A stretch of DNA of 38,019 bases, from the IMG/VR virus record IMGVR_UViG_3300036766_000220, positions 1 to 38,019 of that record, one strand, 5' to 3'. This DNA comes from a virus. The notes under the pieces were generated by a model. The model was not told the origin of the DNA and ran no database searches. It saw nothing but the letters and a program-made list of their open reading frames with translations. The position numbers were made by a program, and so were the translations under genes. Shown here piece by piece: positions 38,005-38,019 of this stretch (positions within the stretch are counted from its first letter, which is position 1; each line of letters opens with the position of its first letter).

Positions 38005-38019
38005 TCGGCAAACTCGAAC
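38001..38019 (+). CDS. partial gene cut by window edge
   Basis: ATG at 38001 overlaps the preceding stop and opens MIGKLE, then the window ends. Only six codons are visible; nothing can be said of function beyond its place in the lysis region. Confidence 0.4.

Overview
This window is almost entirely a temperate, lambda-like siphophage (prophage or phage contig) from a GC-rich proteobacterial host. A betaproteobacterial host is my guess from gene style, not something the sequence proves. It carries a CI/Cro-type switch, a Q-type late-gene switch, an HK97-type head module, a long-tail module with tape measure, a J-like tail tip, and a lysis module. No integrase, other recombinase or tRNA gene was found. 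The right edge cuts a gene, so the phage continues beyond the window. The first ~105 bases hold an integron attC-like folded site overlapping the end of the first gene.

Layout. 91-1901: leftward early operon (DNA methyltransferase, small proteins, membrane proteins) behind an operator-controlled promoter. 1986-3061: leftward lysogeny operon (CI-like repressor plus a secreted protein of unknown role). 3099-3138: rightward early promoter with two operators. 3169-5549: Cro/YdaS-like protein and a chain of small overlapping genes. 5546-8677: second DNA methyltransferase, a hypothetical protein and a VirE-like primase/helicase-type ATPase. 8702-8882: noncoding inverted-repeat cluster. 8888-9477: a small protein and a putative antiterminator Q. 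9474-9792: consensus promoter with two intrinsic terminators (pR'/tR' arrangement) and hairpins. 9811 onward: late genes.

Late region. HNH endonuclease, then an inserted leftward three-gene moron (10245-11180), terminase small and large subunits, small membrane protein, portal, protease and capsid. Next comes a ~6 kb accessory block (16.9-22.96 kb) between the capsid and the head-tail connector, where HK97-type phages normally have nothing. It holds candidate decoration proteins, a glycine-rich and Ser/Thr/Ala-repeat fibre, and two proteins with DUF115/Maf-like signatures, one of them fused to a SAM methyltransferase. A third, smaller Maf-like protein sits before the tail tube gene. Tail completion genes, tail tube, chaperones (probable -1 frameshift), tape measure, tail-tip genes, a lipoprotein moron, a GNAT protein, J-like protein, fibre, holin and M15 endolysin follow.

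How it works together. One repressor probably controls two early promoters through four near-identical operators (two at each). The early rightward operon ends in Q, whose target promoter and terminators lie immediately downstream and gate the whole late operon. The strongest candidates for a little-described system are: (1) the three Maf/DUF115-like proteins beside Ser/Thr-rich virion proteins, suggesting virion glycosylation; (2) 7-bp tandem repeats at three loci; (3) a 26-bp hairpin with 7-bp flanking repeats inserted in frame in a lipoprotein signal peptide; (4) the attC-like site at the left edge.
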